Part shown: positions 41,380 to 52,474 of the stretch, piece by piece
Position numbering within the stretch: position 1 is the first letter of the stretch
Layout: every line of letters begins with the position of its first letter
Assembly (NCBI GenBank): GCA_021399435.1
Contig: JAJTUP010000064.1
Location: forward strand, 186,001 to 250,000
Origin: Diaporthe sp. PMI_573
Taxonomy: Eukaryota; Ascomycota; Sordariomycetes; Diaporthales; Diaporthaceae
DNA length: 64,000 nt
Direction: 5' to 3'
Notes under the pieces: model-generated
Seen by the model: the letters and a program-made list of their open reading frames with translations, nothing else
Told to the model about the DNA's origin: nothing
Database searches by the model: none
Translations under genes and position numbers: made by a program

Positions 41380-41742
41380 CAAAATGCGCTACTGCTTCTC
41401 TTCATACCAACCTCGACCCACGCGCCCACCCTCAACGCTTCGTAATATCGACTAATTGACTATTGGAATCGATCATTTCAGTATTGAAACCCCCCCCCCA
41501 GCTGGTTAAATACCAATCCTGCGTGGTTGTAGCGATGTCAGAATATCTGCTACTTGGGGCTTGAGCCGCAGTGGCAAGCTGATTGTTGTGCCTGGAATAC
41601 CAATATCACGGCCACAAACGGCTGGCGCCCAGTACTTTCCAATCCCCCTGCGCAGACCTGACGGCTGACGACGTTGATGACGGCGACGATGGCGACGACG
41701 GCGACGGTGTCAACACCAAGGAAACGCGGAGTTTAATCTACT
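41380..41742. mobile_element. Inverted, truncated copy of the 852-bp element interior
   Basis: This segment matches the reverse complement of 35260-35606 almost throughout (for example TTCGTAATATCGACTAATTG and AATACCAATATCACGGCCAC). It also carries an expanded GACGGCGACGATGGCGAC run and a 10-C tract. Both TIRs are absent. With the 34891-35742 copy it flanks the MYND/PIF1 array as a large inverted repeat. Confidence 0.88.
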
Positions 41743-42496
41743 AAAGGCTTATAGGCCTGCCCCTCCTCAGCTCTGTGTATTGTGAGACCCTTCGACTGCG
41801 TGTCGGCGGTGCAGTGGGTTGTAAATGCGTCGATTCTGATTTCTTCCTTGCTGGCTACGTGATTAAACAGAATGTGCCCGCGATGGTTTCGAACTGGCTC
41901 GGAGGCCTCGATCTAGTCTTAGTACCTCGGCTTCAGCAATGGAACTCATCGGTTGCTTGGTGCAAGAAACACTGAAGTATATTTCAACCAGATAAGAAAT
42001 GGTACTGTGTAATACAGACTGAAAGGAAATCGTGGCCCATCTCTGCCGTGCTCATAAAATGGATATAATTTGACTACCACGGTTCTTCTGCTATCCAGCG
42101 TTCTCAGGAATGATTCAGTCTTCGCTTCTTCGCCAATCTACTGGATTTTAGCCTCTACGAGGCAGCCAATCAGATAAAAATGGGCTATTTGACAAGCCTT
42201 GATCTTGACGCCGTTCCAGAGGTACTTTTGGCGGGTCCAGGGCACCATCCCGCCGATCTCGTTCTTTTCGTAATACTGCATCTAAGTCAGTTTCTCTTCA
42301 ATTATACTGCCCGGTCCCTGAAGCAAGCCCTCGGCGACCAGCACGACTCGCTCATGGTCAGAAGCCATTAGAATGAGACAAAAGGGGAGAACAACAGTAA
42401 AGGAACACCTCTGATAGGTATACACGCACACACACACATATATTCCGAGAAATAGCCCCAAGGCCGAACTCCATAGACACCTATACATGCACCATC
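41743..42496. other. No gene recognised
   Basis: Short frames only. A (CA)n run lies at 42421-42437. Confidence 0.4.
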
Positions 42497-42740
42497 CTAG
42501 CGAATTGTTATCTCAATCGACAATGGTTTTTCAACAGTAAAAAGTCCAGCCTCATTTTCCCCAGCGGCATCAGCATCGTCAAACGGAAAGGTGTATGCCC
42601 CGCCCGTGCCGTCAGGTAGGAGATTGTGCCCATTGGTATTGTTAATAATGAACCTGGGCCGATATCTGGCGCCGACCTGCCCATCGATTCTTGGCTAGCG
42701 TAGTTGAGGAATGTGCCGTCCGTCGCTGGATACAAGGAAA
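42497..42740 (-). pseudogene. C-terminal fragment of an unrecognised protein
   Basis: One minus frame ends at TAG 42497 and reads RYRPRFIINNTNGHNLLPD, GTGGAYTFPFDDADAAGEN, EKPLSIEITIR. The preceding natural text (ATDGTFLNYASQESMG) is in a neighbouring frame, so a frameshift falls near 42690. The content (Asn/Gly-rich strands and an acidic loop) suggests a beta-rich fold. The family is not identified. Confidence 0.4.
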
Positions 42741-43099
42741 GGTTTGTCAGCAGGCTCCTTTCTTAAGGGCTATCTGAAGCAAGCTTGTTTCGAACGGACC
42801 ACTTACCCTCTGAATTCTCTGGACCTACGGGCCCCGTGTTCTGCATTGGAGGCGTTGCCATAGGCACATAGACAAATTCGTCGGGAGAAGACACCTAGCG
42901 TAGATGCGGCAGCGGCTCGGCCCCAGTGTCCATCGAGCTCGATTGTACCGCTGTGAAGATGCATTCTTCTTTAAGTCGTCGACATCGGTCGCAATTTGGG
43001 CCCTGCCCGAGAACACACCTAGTCTTTCTTTTCCGACAGATTTCTTCAGGCCATCATTAGCATCAACAACCATCAAAGGAAAGGGCAACTATGCAAGGA
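42741..43099. other. No gene recognised
   Basis: Overlapping frames of 69-87 aa on both strands, with no domain text. Confidence 0.35.
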
Positions 43100-43805
43100 C
43101 GAGGGAACTTTGAAAGCTACAAAGAAGGTCGCACGAAAGCTTCGATTAAAGGAGCGCTTTCAATGGGCACACACGCGGGAGACTAAGCGCGAAGAAGACT
43201 AAGCGCGAAGAAGACTGGGCATACTGTCTCCAAGGAATATTCGGTGTTTCCATGCCAGTAACCTACGGCGAGGGTAAGGCACAGGCTATCGCTCGGCCAC
43301 AAATCACAAGTATGTTGATGGTATCCTTCTAATTTAACTATCTTGAGAGAAGAGGATAGTTCAGCTGATAACCATACAACCCCTGCTAGAAAACCAGGAA
43401 TGCTTTGAAAACCTACGGCCATCTGATCCTCGCGACGATAAACGGCATATTGAGCAGACAAAAGGGGGTCTGCTGCATGACTGTTACAAGTGGATCCTAG
43501 GGAATGCCAACTTCCAACGGTGGCAAAATGACCAGAGTCAGCTGTTTTGGATCAGAGGCGACGCTGGCAAAGGGAAGACAATGTTGCTCTCTGGAGTTCC
43601 TCCTTGGCAGCATTCGAGCTCGCAGAAATTACCCGAAGCATTCAGATGGAGTCAGAGATCCGGAAACAGACCTCGTACCGAGACATGGTTGCTACGCCTG
43701 CCAAATGCAAGAGGACACTTATTTCCGTCTTTCTGGGAGTCTTTGACCAGTGGGCTAGAGGATCTAATATTACGGTACTACTGTGATGGCGGCGAATTCA
43801 GCTGA
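43100..43805 (+). pseudogene. HET-NACHT (HNWD/HET-E-like) protein fragment
   Basis: Near 43160 the text FQWAHTRETKREED, then (after a frame change) DWAYCLQGIFGVSMPVTYG is the end of a HET domain. A 17-bp tandem duplication (ACTAAGCGCGAAGAAGA) at ~43182-43215 creates a stop. From about 43400 an open frame reads CFENLRPSDPRDDKRHIEQT, KGGLLHDCYKWILGNANFQ and FWIRGDAGKGKTMLLSG. This is the linker and Walker A of a NACHT module, as in HET-E-type STAND proteins. The frame then drifts to unrelated text and stops at 43805. The HET N-terminus, the rest of NACHT and any WD40 repeats are gone. Confidence 0.75.
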
Positions 43806-44351
43806 GCCGGGCGGTCTATGTCTGGATGCATTGACAAGATCGGGCAAAAGCTCGCCATCAGAGCGGTGGCAAATGTCATTCCCCGAATTGAATACCATCA
43901 ACAATCCGCAAATGCATAGAGTCCTTTCTCAAATCTCTTCCCTGGCTAATACCATCGGACATCCATACATCTCAAGATTGCCTTCTAATCACCACGATGC
44001 CCACATGACGAAATCTCTGGCCTCAATCCTTGGTTTCGACCTGACAATCATACTTTTAAAACTTCCTTGATGGAATTGTCAACTTCTAGAAAGTGGGGCT
44101 TTGGTGGGAAAGGGCGGTCCGAATTAGAGGGTGGCCCGAATGTGGGCCGGCCACCTTGGTTCTTGGGGAATGCTAAAGTTGCCTTCATGACATGGGCCCT
44201 TTTTAATCCCTGTTGGTGGAAGCACTTACCACGGCGGCGCATTCAGTGAACGACTCGGGGACGATCCAACACCTAAGCCACTACTTGACTTCTACCAGGA
44301 GTGTGTTCTAACCAGGAACAGACAAGATTAGGGCCGTCACACGTTAGAGCC
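43806..44351. other. No gene recognised
   Basis: Open frames at 43783-44070 (+) and 44048-44242 (-) have no domain text. Confidence 0.35.
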
Positions 44352-44660
44352 CGTATGATGCATTGCGACGCGATAAGGTGATGGCGTCGTTGGATTCGAA
44401 ATCACAGCGCTGACAAGTGGACAAGTTGTATTCAGGTCTGGCAGACAAGATCAACACGGGCCGCAAGATCTATGTCACTGGATATGCCACTTTCTTTGAC
44501 AACAGCACCAAAGGGTGTGATAATACCACCTGGGCGTTTTGGTTCAACTCCCAGAACAAGCAGATGCTGACGACGGAGCGGAGGATGCTGATGAACACCA
44601 CCGACCCGGAGCTGATTCATTCCACCGTGATTTGTTTTTCCATCGAGATGAAAGGATGAG
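44352..44660 (+). pseudogene. SGNH/GDSL-type esterase fragment
   Basis: The frame reads DALRRDKVMASLDSKSQR, a TGA, then KLYSGLADKINTGRKIYVTG, YATFFDNSTKGCDNTTWAF and WFNSQNKQMLTTERR. This matches the central region of fungal SGNH-hydrolase-type lipolytic enzymes. The catalytic GDS block and the DxxH block are both missing, and the frame changes to unrelated text after RRMLMNT. A relic. Confidence 0.6.
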
Positions 44661-44835
44661 GGAATTGAAATAGACGCTTAATGACGCCGAGGCGCAGATT
44701 GACGTCCTGGCTGCCGGCCTGTGCTCGCAGTACGATAGGCCCAGGAATAGTCGCATCACCCTCCCTGACGAGGAGCCCAACGTCCTCTGCTCAACGAAGA
44801 TTTGTGCGTGGAAGGCCTCACCTGTTGTTTGGCCA
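44661..44835 (+). pseudogene. Coiled-coil-like fragment
   Basis: In the frame overlapping the esterase relic the text DLFFHRDERMRELK, a TAG, then TLNDAEAQIDVLAAGLCSQY and EEPNVLCSTKI reads as a helical heptad segment interrupted by one stop that fits CAG to TAG. The family is unknown. Confidence 0.3.
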
Positions 44836-45455
44836 AGAACAGGCGGGGAACCTTATATCCGTTCAGACTGCTTACCTAAGCTCTGATCAGGCCCCAGATA
44901 GTTTGGAGGTGTGCGTGTCGACCCACAAAATTCGACCGTCGGGGAAAAATGACAGTAAAGCATGTGGCATTGAAGACTGCTGACATCCGTCTGTTTCTCC
45001 AGGCACTTAAAGTATACGCTGATTTCTAGTGTCTTGAGAGGATGACCAGCGATACAGAGGATCAACAAACAAGTCATTGCTCTGATTGCGACGAAGACGA
45101 TCAGTGCGCTTGTTATGACTGCAAACAGAGGAAGAATTTACGTCCCACAGCGCGCGACGCTCTCGCTCCTGATCACAGCATGCTTTCACCGCGCTCTGAC
45201 ACGGGCTTGCAAGCAAGCATTGTGGCTCAGAGTTATATCCAATTCGAGATCAGCTTTCTGATATCTGGCCATGTCATCTTGTGCTAGACCAATCCGACCT
45301 TCGCTAATTATCATACAGTCTCAATAATGATTCCCACCCGTCGCCAGGCCTGTGGGTCACAATATTGAAAGGTGGTTAAAGGCTACGATTGATTAGTGAA
45401 AATGATCAAAATGACGCCGTGCGATGATCGTCACCGTCGTCGGTCGGGGAGGCTG
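44836..45455. other. No gene recognised
   Basis: Small frames (44853-45287) shadow each other. No domain text. Confidence 0.35.
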
Positions 45456-45625
45456 GCGAGGAGGTACCAATAAGCCAAGCGAGGTCGAGACAGAGTGCGT
45501 AATCAACCAATTCAACTCAACTGGTACCTCCTCGCAGTTGGATTGACATCCGGCTAAGTATATTTCAGTTGGATTGAAGTTGGACGAGGCTGCTCTCAGT
45601 TGGATTGCAGTTGGTTGTTTCGTAC
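45456..45625. repeat. 14-bp inverted repeat and CAGTTGGATTG cluster beside hAT remnant
   Basis: GCGAGGAGGTACCA (45456-45469) is the exact reverse complement of 45522-45535. Next to it CAGTTGGATTG or close variants recur at about 45535, 45569 and 45597. This looks like the subterminal region of the hAT element whose transposase ends at 45674. Confidence 0.65.
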
Positions 45626-45673
45626 CAACGGATATCTCCGATCTTCACGTCTTAACGCCGATCCCACTCATCA

Positions 45674-46530
45674 CTACCATGAGGGTAGGACAATACCCTC
45701 CCTGCTCCATGACCGCATACTCTGCGCCATCCCAATAGTGTGTCGATCAAGACGAGTTCGTAAAGGTGATACCATCTTTCCCGCGCTACTGAACGACCTT
45801 TCAGTCTCTGCTGACATTGTAGGGATAGACAGCAAGTCAGAGGCCATTCGAGAGAGGTTCGGATACTCCATTTCGTGCTCCTTCCACCAAGAAAGAGGGC
45901 TGAATTGGTATTTGTCGTCGGCGGGGGTAAAAGTCTGGATATAACGTTCGTACTCATCAAGCGCTGGGCGCCGTTGCGAAGGATATCCCGCTCTGTCATC
46001 TGGATGCTCCCTTTTGCGTTTGCCGAGCGAATGTGCCAGGAACGCGTCATATCCAGAGAGCGCCCTTCGGCTGCTCGCTGTCGACAGCACCGCTAAGCCA
46101 GGAACCACGCGAGTAGCATACTCCTCCTTCCACATCTTCTTAAGTCTTGTCGAGTAATCTTCTTCCCACTGCGTCGCATCCGCATGTCCTTCCCAGTGGT
46201 ATTGCAGCGCCGGCCACCCAAAGCAAGGGTGAAGGACTACAGCACCGATATACGCAGCAGGCCAGAGCTTATCGTAATACTCGTTAAGCTTCATCCACGC
46301 AAGGTTGATATAGGTAGCAACCATATCAGCGCTGTCCTTTCCCAAGCCCTCAAGGAGGTCATGATTCTGCTTGAGCTCCTCTAAATGCGTTAAGAGATAC
46401 TCAAAGGAGGGAAAATACTCCCAAAAGGAGCCGGTGGTAACATGGTCATCCTCGCTAGTCTTCGGGTTGCCTTGTAGACGAACGGAGATCTCATCAAACG
46501 GCCGCAAGACTTGAATTAAAACCTCATGGT
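45674..46530 (-). pseudogene. hAT transposase, C-terminal fragment (second subfamily)
   Basis: The open frame reads VLRPFDEISVRLQGN, FPSFEYLLTHLEEL, YINLAWMKLNEYYDKLWPA, ALQYHWEGHADATQWEEDY. Then comes the dimerisation block EYPNLSRMASDLLSIPTMSA, ETERSFSSAGKMVSPLRTRL. About 285 residues are present, and the frame is closed by TGA at ~46531 with only eroded text further 5'. The BED finger and the first catalytic region are missing. It differs from the hAT copies at 14 kb and 53 kb, so several hAT subfamilies have been active here. Confidence 0.85.
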
Positions 46531-47075
46531 ATCAATTCCATCATGGTTAGAGATATGTTTCCAAGGTGTCGTTTCGTAGTCCAGAATGCCGTGTGCATAA
46601 TAGTGAACATCGACCACCGTGACTGATACCTTCCGCCGTTTGTTTGCAAGCACTCATCCGGTGACAGCAACACATTGATGATAATTAGAGAACTGGATCT
46701 GATGTGATCGGTTGGGGGTTGCTTGTTAGTACACACTGCAGTCACCAGGCCAAGACTATTTTTTATCTGCCTTCTTCATCCAGGTCGGGAGAAATGATAT
46801 ACGTGAATGCTATAGTCAAAATAAATGCATACCATAGATAAAAACTAAAAGAACACCTTATTCTGGGCAGGTGCTAAACTAGTTCATTCTCCTTGCCGAA
46901 CACGCTATATTATATGGCGGAAGAGACTGTTGAAAATACGGGTATATTTAAAATACAGATCTACAAACGCGCCGACCCTCATCAGAAGCTTACAATTCCT
47001 TAGGTACTCCCTACGTTACTTGTTGACAGGGGTGATAGATGTCAGAATATTCCCAACTTTTCTGATTTTATAAAC
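46531..47075. other. Eroded 5' part of hAT remnant and spacer
   Basis: A minus frame (46524-46745) contains SRWSMFTIMH, reminiscent of the hAT 'RWNS' region, but nothing more is supported. The rest is AT-rich. Confidence 0.35.
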
Positions 47076-47561
47076 TCACGACGCGGCACCGAAGAAGTCG
47101 ACTGCAAGCGGATAGGGCTGTTTATATCTAACTGCAGGTGCAGATCTGATTGCCGCGGCAAGATCGGTTAGAGGGGCATCCCCAGAACAAAGCGGGCTTC
47201 CAAGGGTTACAACTGGCATGTCGTCGTCGGCGTTACTGGCGGTGGAGGAGGTGAGTGAAAGAGTTGGAGCGATTTTCTTATCATCGCCCGGTACTATATG
47301 ACGGTGATGAGTCACACCAGTAGCTCGGTCGGCTACCGTGTCAAAGTGATCGGGTCCAAAACGCTGCCGAGCCCGAACACTATTGAGGACAGGGGAAAAA
47401 TGGTCGTCTGACTGGTAGATATAGATGTCGCCGTTATATTCGCACAAGACAGCCATATGCGCACCGGTCAGTTTAGAGAGCATGTTTGCTTTCTTCATGA
47501 CACCTTTCCGTCGATTTACAAAACCCTTAGCAGGGTTAGTAAATCCTCTTGATTTCTTCAT
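47076..47561 (-). CDS. Short MADS-box (SRF-type) transcription factor-like protein
   Basis: 161 aa from the Met at MKKSRGFTNPAKGF. An upstream in-frame extension to 47636 is hydrophobic and not MADS-like. The N-terminus carries RRKGVMKKANMLSKLTGAHM, then AVLCEYNGDIYIYQSDD, which follows the MADS pattern of a basic RRxGxxKKAxELSxLxGA helix and a hydrophobic strand. The usual MGRxKIxIxxI start is replaced by KKSRGFTNPAKG, so it is a divergent member like other small fungal SRF-domain proteins of ~150-250 aa. The C-terminal half is low-complexity (SLTSSTASNADDD). The ORF is intact despite lying among transposon relics. DNA target unknown. Confidence 0.72.
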   Translation of the reverse strand: MKKSRGFTNPAKGFVNRRKGVMKKANMLSKLTGAHMAVLCEYNGDIYIYQSDDHFSPVLNSVRARQRFGPDHFDTVADRATGVTHHRHIVPGDDKKIAPTLSLTSSTASNADDDMPVVTLGSPLCSGDAPLTDLAAAIRSAPAVRYKQPYPLAVDFFGAAS

Positions 47562-49278
47562 ACTAATAAATGAGACGGTAAAAATAAAAAAAAGTGACTG
47601 TTGGATTGGAATGAACCTCATCGGCAATAAACTCAAGTCTTATATCTTCATTATGCTATGCTTCTTAAATATTAGAAGTCGCGCCGTAGACCACCTCTTC
47701 CCACCGCCTAAAATTGGGCCGGACCTTCGCCAGGAGTGTTTCATCACCTTTGTCGTAAATTCCTTTCCGCTTGTGGCCGTGTGACATTAGTACACAACCC
47801 ACCGGTAGACCTCCATGTCTCGAATCTTAAAGCCAGCCTCAATGAACGGTGTTTTATTCCTTAACTTTTGATTCTTTTATTTGACATCTCTCATCTTTCA
47901 ACACTAACATATTTCCTGTTATGGAAATAATATAGTTTTATAAAGCTTAAAGTGTCTACTTTACCCCAACTGCGTCATTCTATAATACTTTGGGCGACAC
48001 TAAGTGTTGTAGTAAATAAGAATTATAAAAGCTATACTATAACTATCTTGTTTCTCTTCAATCTCTATAATATAAACTATAAGCGGAGATAGAGTCGTAC
48101 TGCAAATTAATATTAGTAGTATAGAGTGAAGGACTATAAATAGGTTGTATGCGCTTGTCACGTACCTGTTAACAACGGAGAGGACGCTTAAAAGTACGGT
48201 ACTACTAATATAATCCTAGCTTGGCTCTAAAACGTGGAGCAAGTTAACTGAAACACGGACAAATTTAACGTTCGATGATCTATTCTGAGTATGTCCGACC
48301 AAAGTACTACAGTACTGTATATTCAAGGAAAAATGGTACCGTATGTATAGTACATTTGACTAACCACGAATACATCAGCTCCCATGTTATCGTACCGTAC
48401 TTTGTTATAGTATTTAATGGCACTAGGTACTGAACCGTGAAAACTGTACGTTTGGTGTAAAAATGGATTAATGAGGAATTGAGAAGGGTTTTACATTTAT
48501 ACTTTTCTTAAGATTCTTAGCCTTGTCTACTTTACAAATATCGTGGCAATACAAAGGTAAAGTATCTGGGTCCTTTGTCAATGCTGCGAGGAACTTTTGT
48601 GTGACTGGCTTGAAAGCTGTTCCAGGCGTGAGAGCCGAAAGTATCAGGGAGAATTGTAGAGCATGGCGACCGCTCCAGCAGCACCTAGCTCTCCTTGCCC
48701 TGGAGCTTAGCAAGCCACTTGTTCATCTTTAAGACTCTGGCCGAGATGTATCTCTTGGTATTAGATTTGGGGACGTGGTCGAGGAAATAGAGAGAAAGAA
48801 AAGCGGCTGCCAACGGCGGGGTCTCTCGCGCCTTTTAACCATCACTGAGAGCCTGCAAAAGCCGCGGTAGCAGGCTTAAAGCGAGGCCATAATGTGAGAT
48901 CAATTGTTCCTCGCTTTGTAGATTTCACGAGATTTTCCCGAGACCGATCTTCTATACAAAAGCACTTTGCCTTTGTGTACTTTCTAGAAAATAACACCTC
49001 AGCGACCGGCCTCCAACAATGGCCTCCTTGAGAACGCCGACCCGGAAGACGTGTACGTTCCGGACGAGCGGGCCAGAATTAGTGGGAGGTCACAATATGG
49101 ATTTTTGGCAGGTGTATGAGCGTTTGGTGGTTTAGCCAGAAATCCGGGCGAGCGTACACGCCCAGTGAAGTAAATAACGTGAAACACCACCGAGCGAGCC
49201 ACCCCACCGAGCGAGCCACTTTCCTGCTAACCACTCCCATCCATCTTTCTTACGCGTTTTTTCGCGTTCACATCAGAA
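47562..49278. other. AT-rich gene-free stretch
   Basis: 47800-48450 is strongly AT-rich with no frames. 48468-48732 holds two mirror frames without domain text. CCACCGAGCGAGCCAC is tandemly repeated at 49187-49220, just before the pogo transposase fragment, and may be part of that element's 5' end. Confidence 0.5.
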
Positions 49279-49898
49279 ATGACCAAAACAAAGGAAGCTA
49301 ACCTCAAACTTGCCCTCAAGGCTATGCAAAACGATCCCAACCTTAGCGCTCGACGTGCATCTACTATATACAACGTTCCTCGCTCCACCCTCACCCATAG
49401 AATGGCCGGCCGAACTGCACGACAAGATACCCACGCAAACTGCAAGAGATTGACGGAAACAGAAGAGGAGGTCATTGTTCAATATGTACTTGACTGGGAT
49501 TCCCGGGGATATTCACTAGTCCTCGCGAATGTGGAAGATATGGCCAACTCGCTGCTCCGCGACCGTGGCGGCGGTGCTGTCGGAAAGCACTGGGCACAAC
49601 GATTTGTCGCGTCGGAAACACGTCTCAAAACACGCGTCAATCGCATGTACGACTACTCGAGGGCCCTATGCGAAGATCCAGACGTAATTAACGGGTGGTT
49701 TGACTTGTGTCCAATACACGTGCAAAATATGGGATCCTGGATGGTGATACCTATAACTTTGACGAGACAGGTTTTATGATGGGTGTTGGTGCACCCAAAA
49801 CAGTGGTTACCGGTGCAGATAAACGTGGGCAAGCTGTTACAGTCCCAGTCAAGCAGTCAGAAACCAAACTACGGACGCGGGCATTCAAAGTATCCTAA
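49279..49898 (+). pseudogene. Fot1/pogo-type transposase, N-terminal fragment
   Basis: ATG frame MTKTKEANLKLALKAMQN, ARRASTIYNVPRSTLTHRM (HTH-psq), then LTETEEEVIVQYVLDWDSRG, VEDMANSLLRDRGGGAVGKH and WAQRFVASETRLKTRVNR (CENP-B/Tc5-type HTH). After WFDLC a frameshift near 49708 moves the reading to TRAKYGILDGDTYNFDETGF, which includes the first catalytic Asp of the DDE domain. The frame stops at 49898, before the second and third acidic residues. Full pogo transposases have ~500-550 aa; about 200 are present. Dead. Confidence 0.88.
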
Positions 49899-51071
49899 AC
49901 ATACTGTCAGGATGCATAGCGATGAATCTGTATTTATGATGTACTTTCCGTACTTTCGCACTATCGCAGCCCCCTTCGAGTCTTTATCACCTACTTACCA
50001 TATATTCGAGAATCTCCTGCCTTGGTTTACATGCTGAAGTTACAGGTAGGACTGTCTACACTAGAATACAAGCTTTTAATCTCATTGCACAAGCCCACCC
50101 TACCCTACACCCTTTCTAAACACATATATTCACACGGAAAGGAAAGCCATCCTAACAATGAAGATTACTACTTTTACATGCAACTCAAAGTGTCAAAGAA
50201 TAAGAAGATGGGGGTTGTGAGGTATTACCAAAGTTGACTGTTAAAAGCTAGGTACTTATAGCATATTTATACTTCGGCTTATCTTTTTGTGCACCGTTCT
50301 TACAGCAGCTAGCGTGCTTTGCACAGACCGCTTTAAGCAAAGATAGCCCACAGTGAACCCCTATCTCTTGCATACATTTTACGCAGCTTGCTTCTACCAC
50401 CTGCCACCCTGACAACCTGACTGCCTGAATGGCCCACAGCACAGCCTGCTTCAAGCCAAGATAACTTGCAGTAAACCCCTGCCTCCTGTGCAGATTTTGT
50501 GTAGACCGCTGCGAATCAAGTCGATCCGCAGTGTTACACTTGGGCAGCAGCCCGCCAACCTTGCACATCTGATTCCTTTCTCGTGTCATAGTAGGGAATA
50601 AAGTCGACCTCGAGGATCAGAGAGAAGTCCCGCGTACCAAAGCAGTTGCTGTTGCAAACGAGTGGGAATTATAGTCCCATTTACACAATCAAGGTGCCAA
50701 GTTAGGTGGGGCCCAAACGTAATCTAGCCACTGTGGACCCTAGCCACCTCTACAAAAAGGCTCATCACGAGAAGCAGTCCAGATCTCCCATCGCATTTCG
50801 CAATATATCAAATGAGTCCCGCTGCGGTAGTGCTGTACTGCTGTTCCTGTGAACCTCTTTGAGAAACGCGCACATCTTGGCTATATCCGAGCCCCAGTTG
50901 GTCACCCTTGACCACTGTATGACCGGCACGCTCACCAGTTACGCTACACCAGTAAGCAAAATCGGACTCAAAGGGCTAAACCTTCTTCTTCTAATCTGAC
51001 AACCACTACAACAAGCATAACTGCCAAGCCAACACCAATTACAAAACTATACATCATTGAGTTTCTAGACA
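49899..51071. repeat. Gene-free stretch with an imperfect ~120-bp tandem repeat
   Basis: 50326-50395 and 50444-50515 share AGCAAAGATA/AGCCAAGATA, AGT(A/G)AACCCCT and a following GCAGATTTT-like segment, in direct orientation about 118 bp apart. No gene is supported. A tRNA-like A-box near 50925 (minus) was considered and rejected. Confidence 0.5.
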
Positions 51072-51227
51072 ATGACAATCAAGGCTGAGGCTAGCTCGCT
51101 TGTAAACTACGGCGAAGTTAGAGGCCCTTATGTCGAATGCGTGGAATGTCCGAAATGTAAACAATTGAATCCCAAGACGACAGACACATGCTTTGGCTGC
51201 GGTCAAATGTTGGTAGCCAACGCGTAG
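51072..51227 (+). CDS. 51-aa zinc-ribbon-like micro-protein
   Basis: A short ATG-to-TAG frame: MTIKAEASSLVNYGEVRG, then VECVECPKCKQLNPKT and TCFGCGQMLVANA. Two CxxC knuckles (CPKC and CFGC with preceding Cys) about 14 residues apart form a plausible zinc ribbon. Codon use is regular and the pattern is unlikely by chance. No promoter element was recognised, and the frame is alone. It might be a last exon of a longer, lost gene. Expression is unknown. Confidence 0.45.
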   Translation: MTIKAEASSLVNYGEVRGPYVECVECPKCKQLNPKTTDTCFGCGQMLVANA

Positions 51228-52374
51228 AGTTCCCGTACGCGTTTTAGGTTTCTCGGCAACTGTTTGGGATTGAGATCGTCTAGGGCTTTTATCTCGTGGC
51301 TCTCCCCTTTGGAACAGGGACTATTCACAAGGGTCTTACAATTGTCCAAATTCCACTTTTTATTTGATAGGAAACGAGTGAAAGAGACTATCATCGATGT
51401 AGACTTCAGAAGGCAGATAATATGGTTGGTTATTCTTAAAGAAAGAAAGATATTTGCATCCAAAAAAAAACGGATGGCGCACCCAATTTCATGGCTAATC
51501 CTGCCGCCCCGTGTGCCCGAATTTAAAAACACTATGGGTTCGCCATCTAAATAATTAATGTACTTCGGCCACACTGTATACCTCAAACTTCCCCATGGCC
51601 TTGTGCCCTTCAATATCCCTTCCACCCATTAAAACACGTCAGATTGATCGTCAACAACAAACCAATATATCCATACTAGGATAAGGCAGGTTTGAGGTTT
51701 AAGCCCTGCTATTTGAGCTTTGGATAGGCCATCTTTGTGGGTTTGAATAAGTTCTTTTTTGCTTTCTGATATCTCATCAATAGCTTTGTAGAAGGCTGTA
51801 AATGTGATAAGGTAAGAATAAATCACACCTTGCTAATATTCTATAACTGTAAATCTAACTTAGAAAACTAGTTTAGTTAATGATTTAGCAAAGCTTCGGT
51901 TTCGAGACACTAGAAGTTACGATAAAATATAAATTGACAGCATTCCCCTTCTTACTTTTTAACTCACTAACTACCGTAATTATAAATATAAAGGATCATA
52001 ATTACTATCTTATTCTTTATCCTCTTTCAATCCTTGTTCTTCTGAATATTACCTAGTGTTGTTTGGCTGTTGCGGTGATGGAGCTGTATCGAATATGCAA
52101 AGGAACTGTCACGAGTTGCTAACAGATCTTGCTCAGGTCTTCCGAGAAATAGAGTAGCACCATTGTCAGGATGTCGGGATGTCGTACTGCATTCTGAGCA
52201 ATGTAAGCGACACCAGAATCTTTCTCCAGCGTCCGAGGTCCCTTGGGAGGTGTCCAAAGATCCAGCTGTAGCGGATAGATGTTCGACGTCTGCAATTGAC
52301 GCTGGGCGAGGTGTGTTGAGCTCTTTGAGATCCACGCGAGAGATCTCCACCACTAAATCAGGAGCCATGCTTTG
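51228..52374. other. Gene-free stretch with TIR-family copy D
   Basis: 51449-51560 (TATTTGCATCC, CGGATGGCGCACCC, TGGCTAATCCTG, AAAACACTATGGGTTCGCCA) matches 34095-34197 and in part the 58-bp TIR at 34891. A minus frame spanning it (51203-51625) is considered non-coding. 51830-52020 is AT-rich. Confidence 0.45.
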
Positions 52375-52474
52375 TGATTGATTCTGCGGCCAGGTGGAAG
52401 ACTGAGAGTCAAGCTGTACGAAGAACGATGATGGGGCAAGAGAGGACGAGCTACCGACATATGACCAAGGGTCG

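Noticed and set aside
50881..50965. tRNA-like sequence on the minus strand (TAGCGTAACTGGTGAGC with a CAT triplet)
   Set aside because: The A-box fits, but there is no B-box/T-loop GGTTCGA and the arms do not pair. At best a tRNA-derived relic.
51203..51625. 140-aa minus-strand frame
   Set aside because: It overlaps the zinc-ribbon frame and the TIR-like copy D; its only similarity is to the same non-coding repeat at 34 kb.
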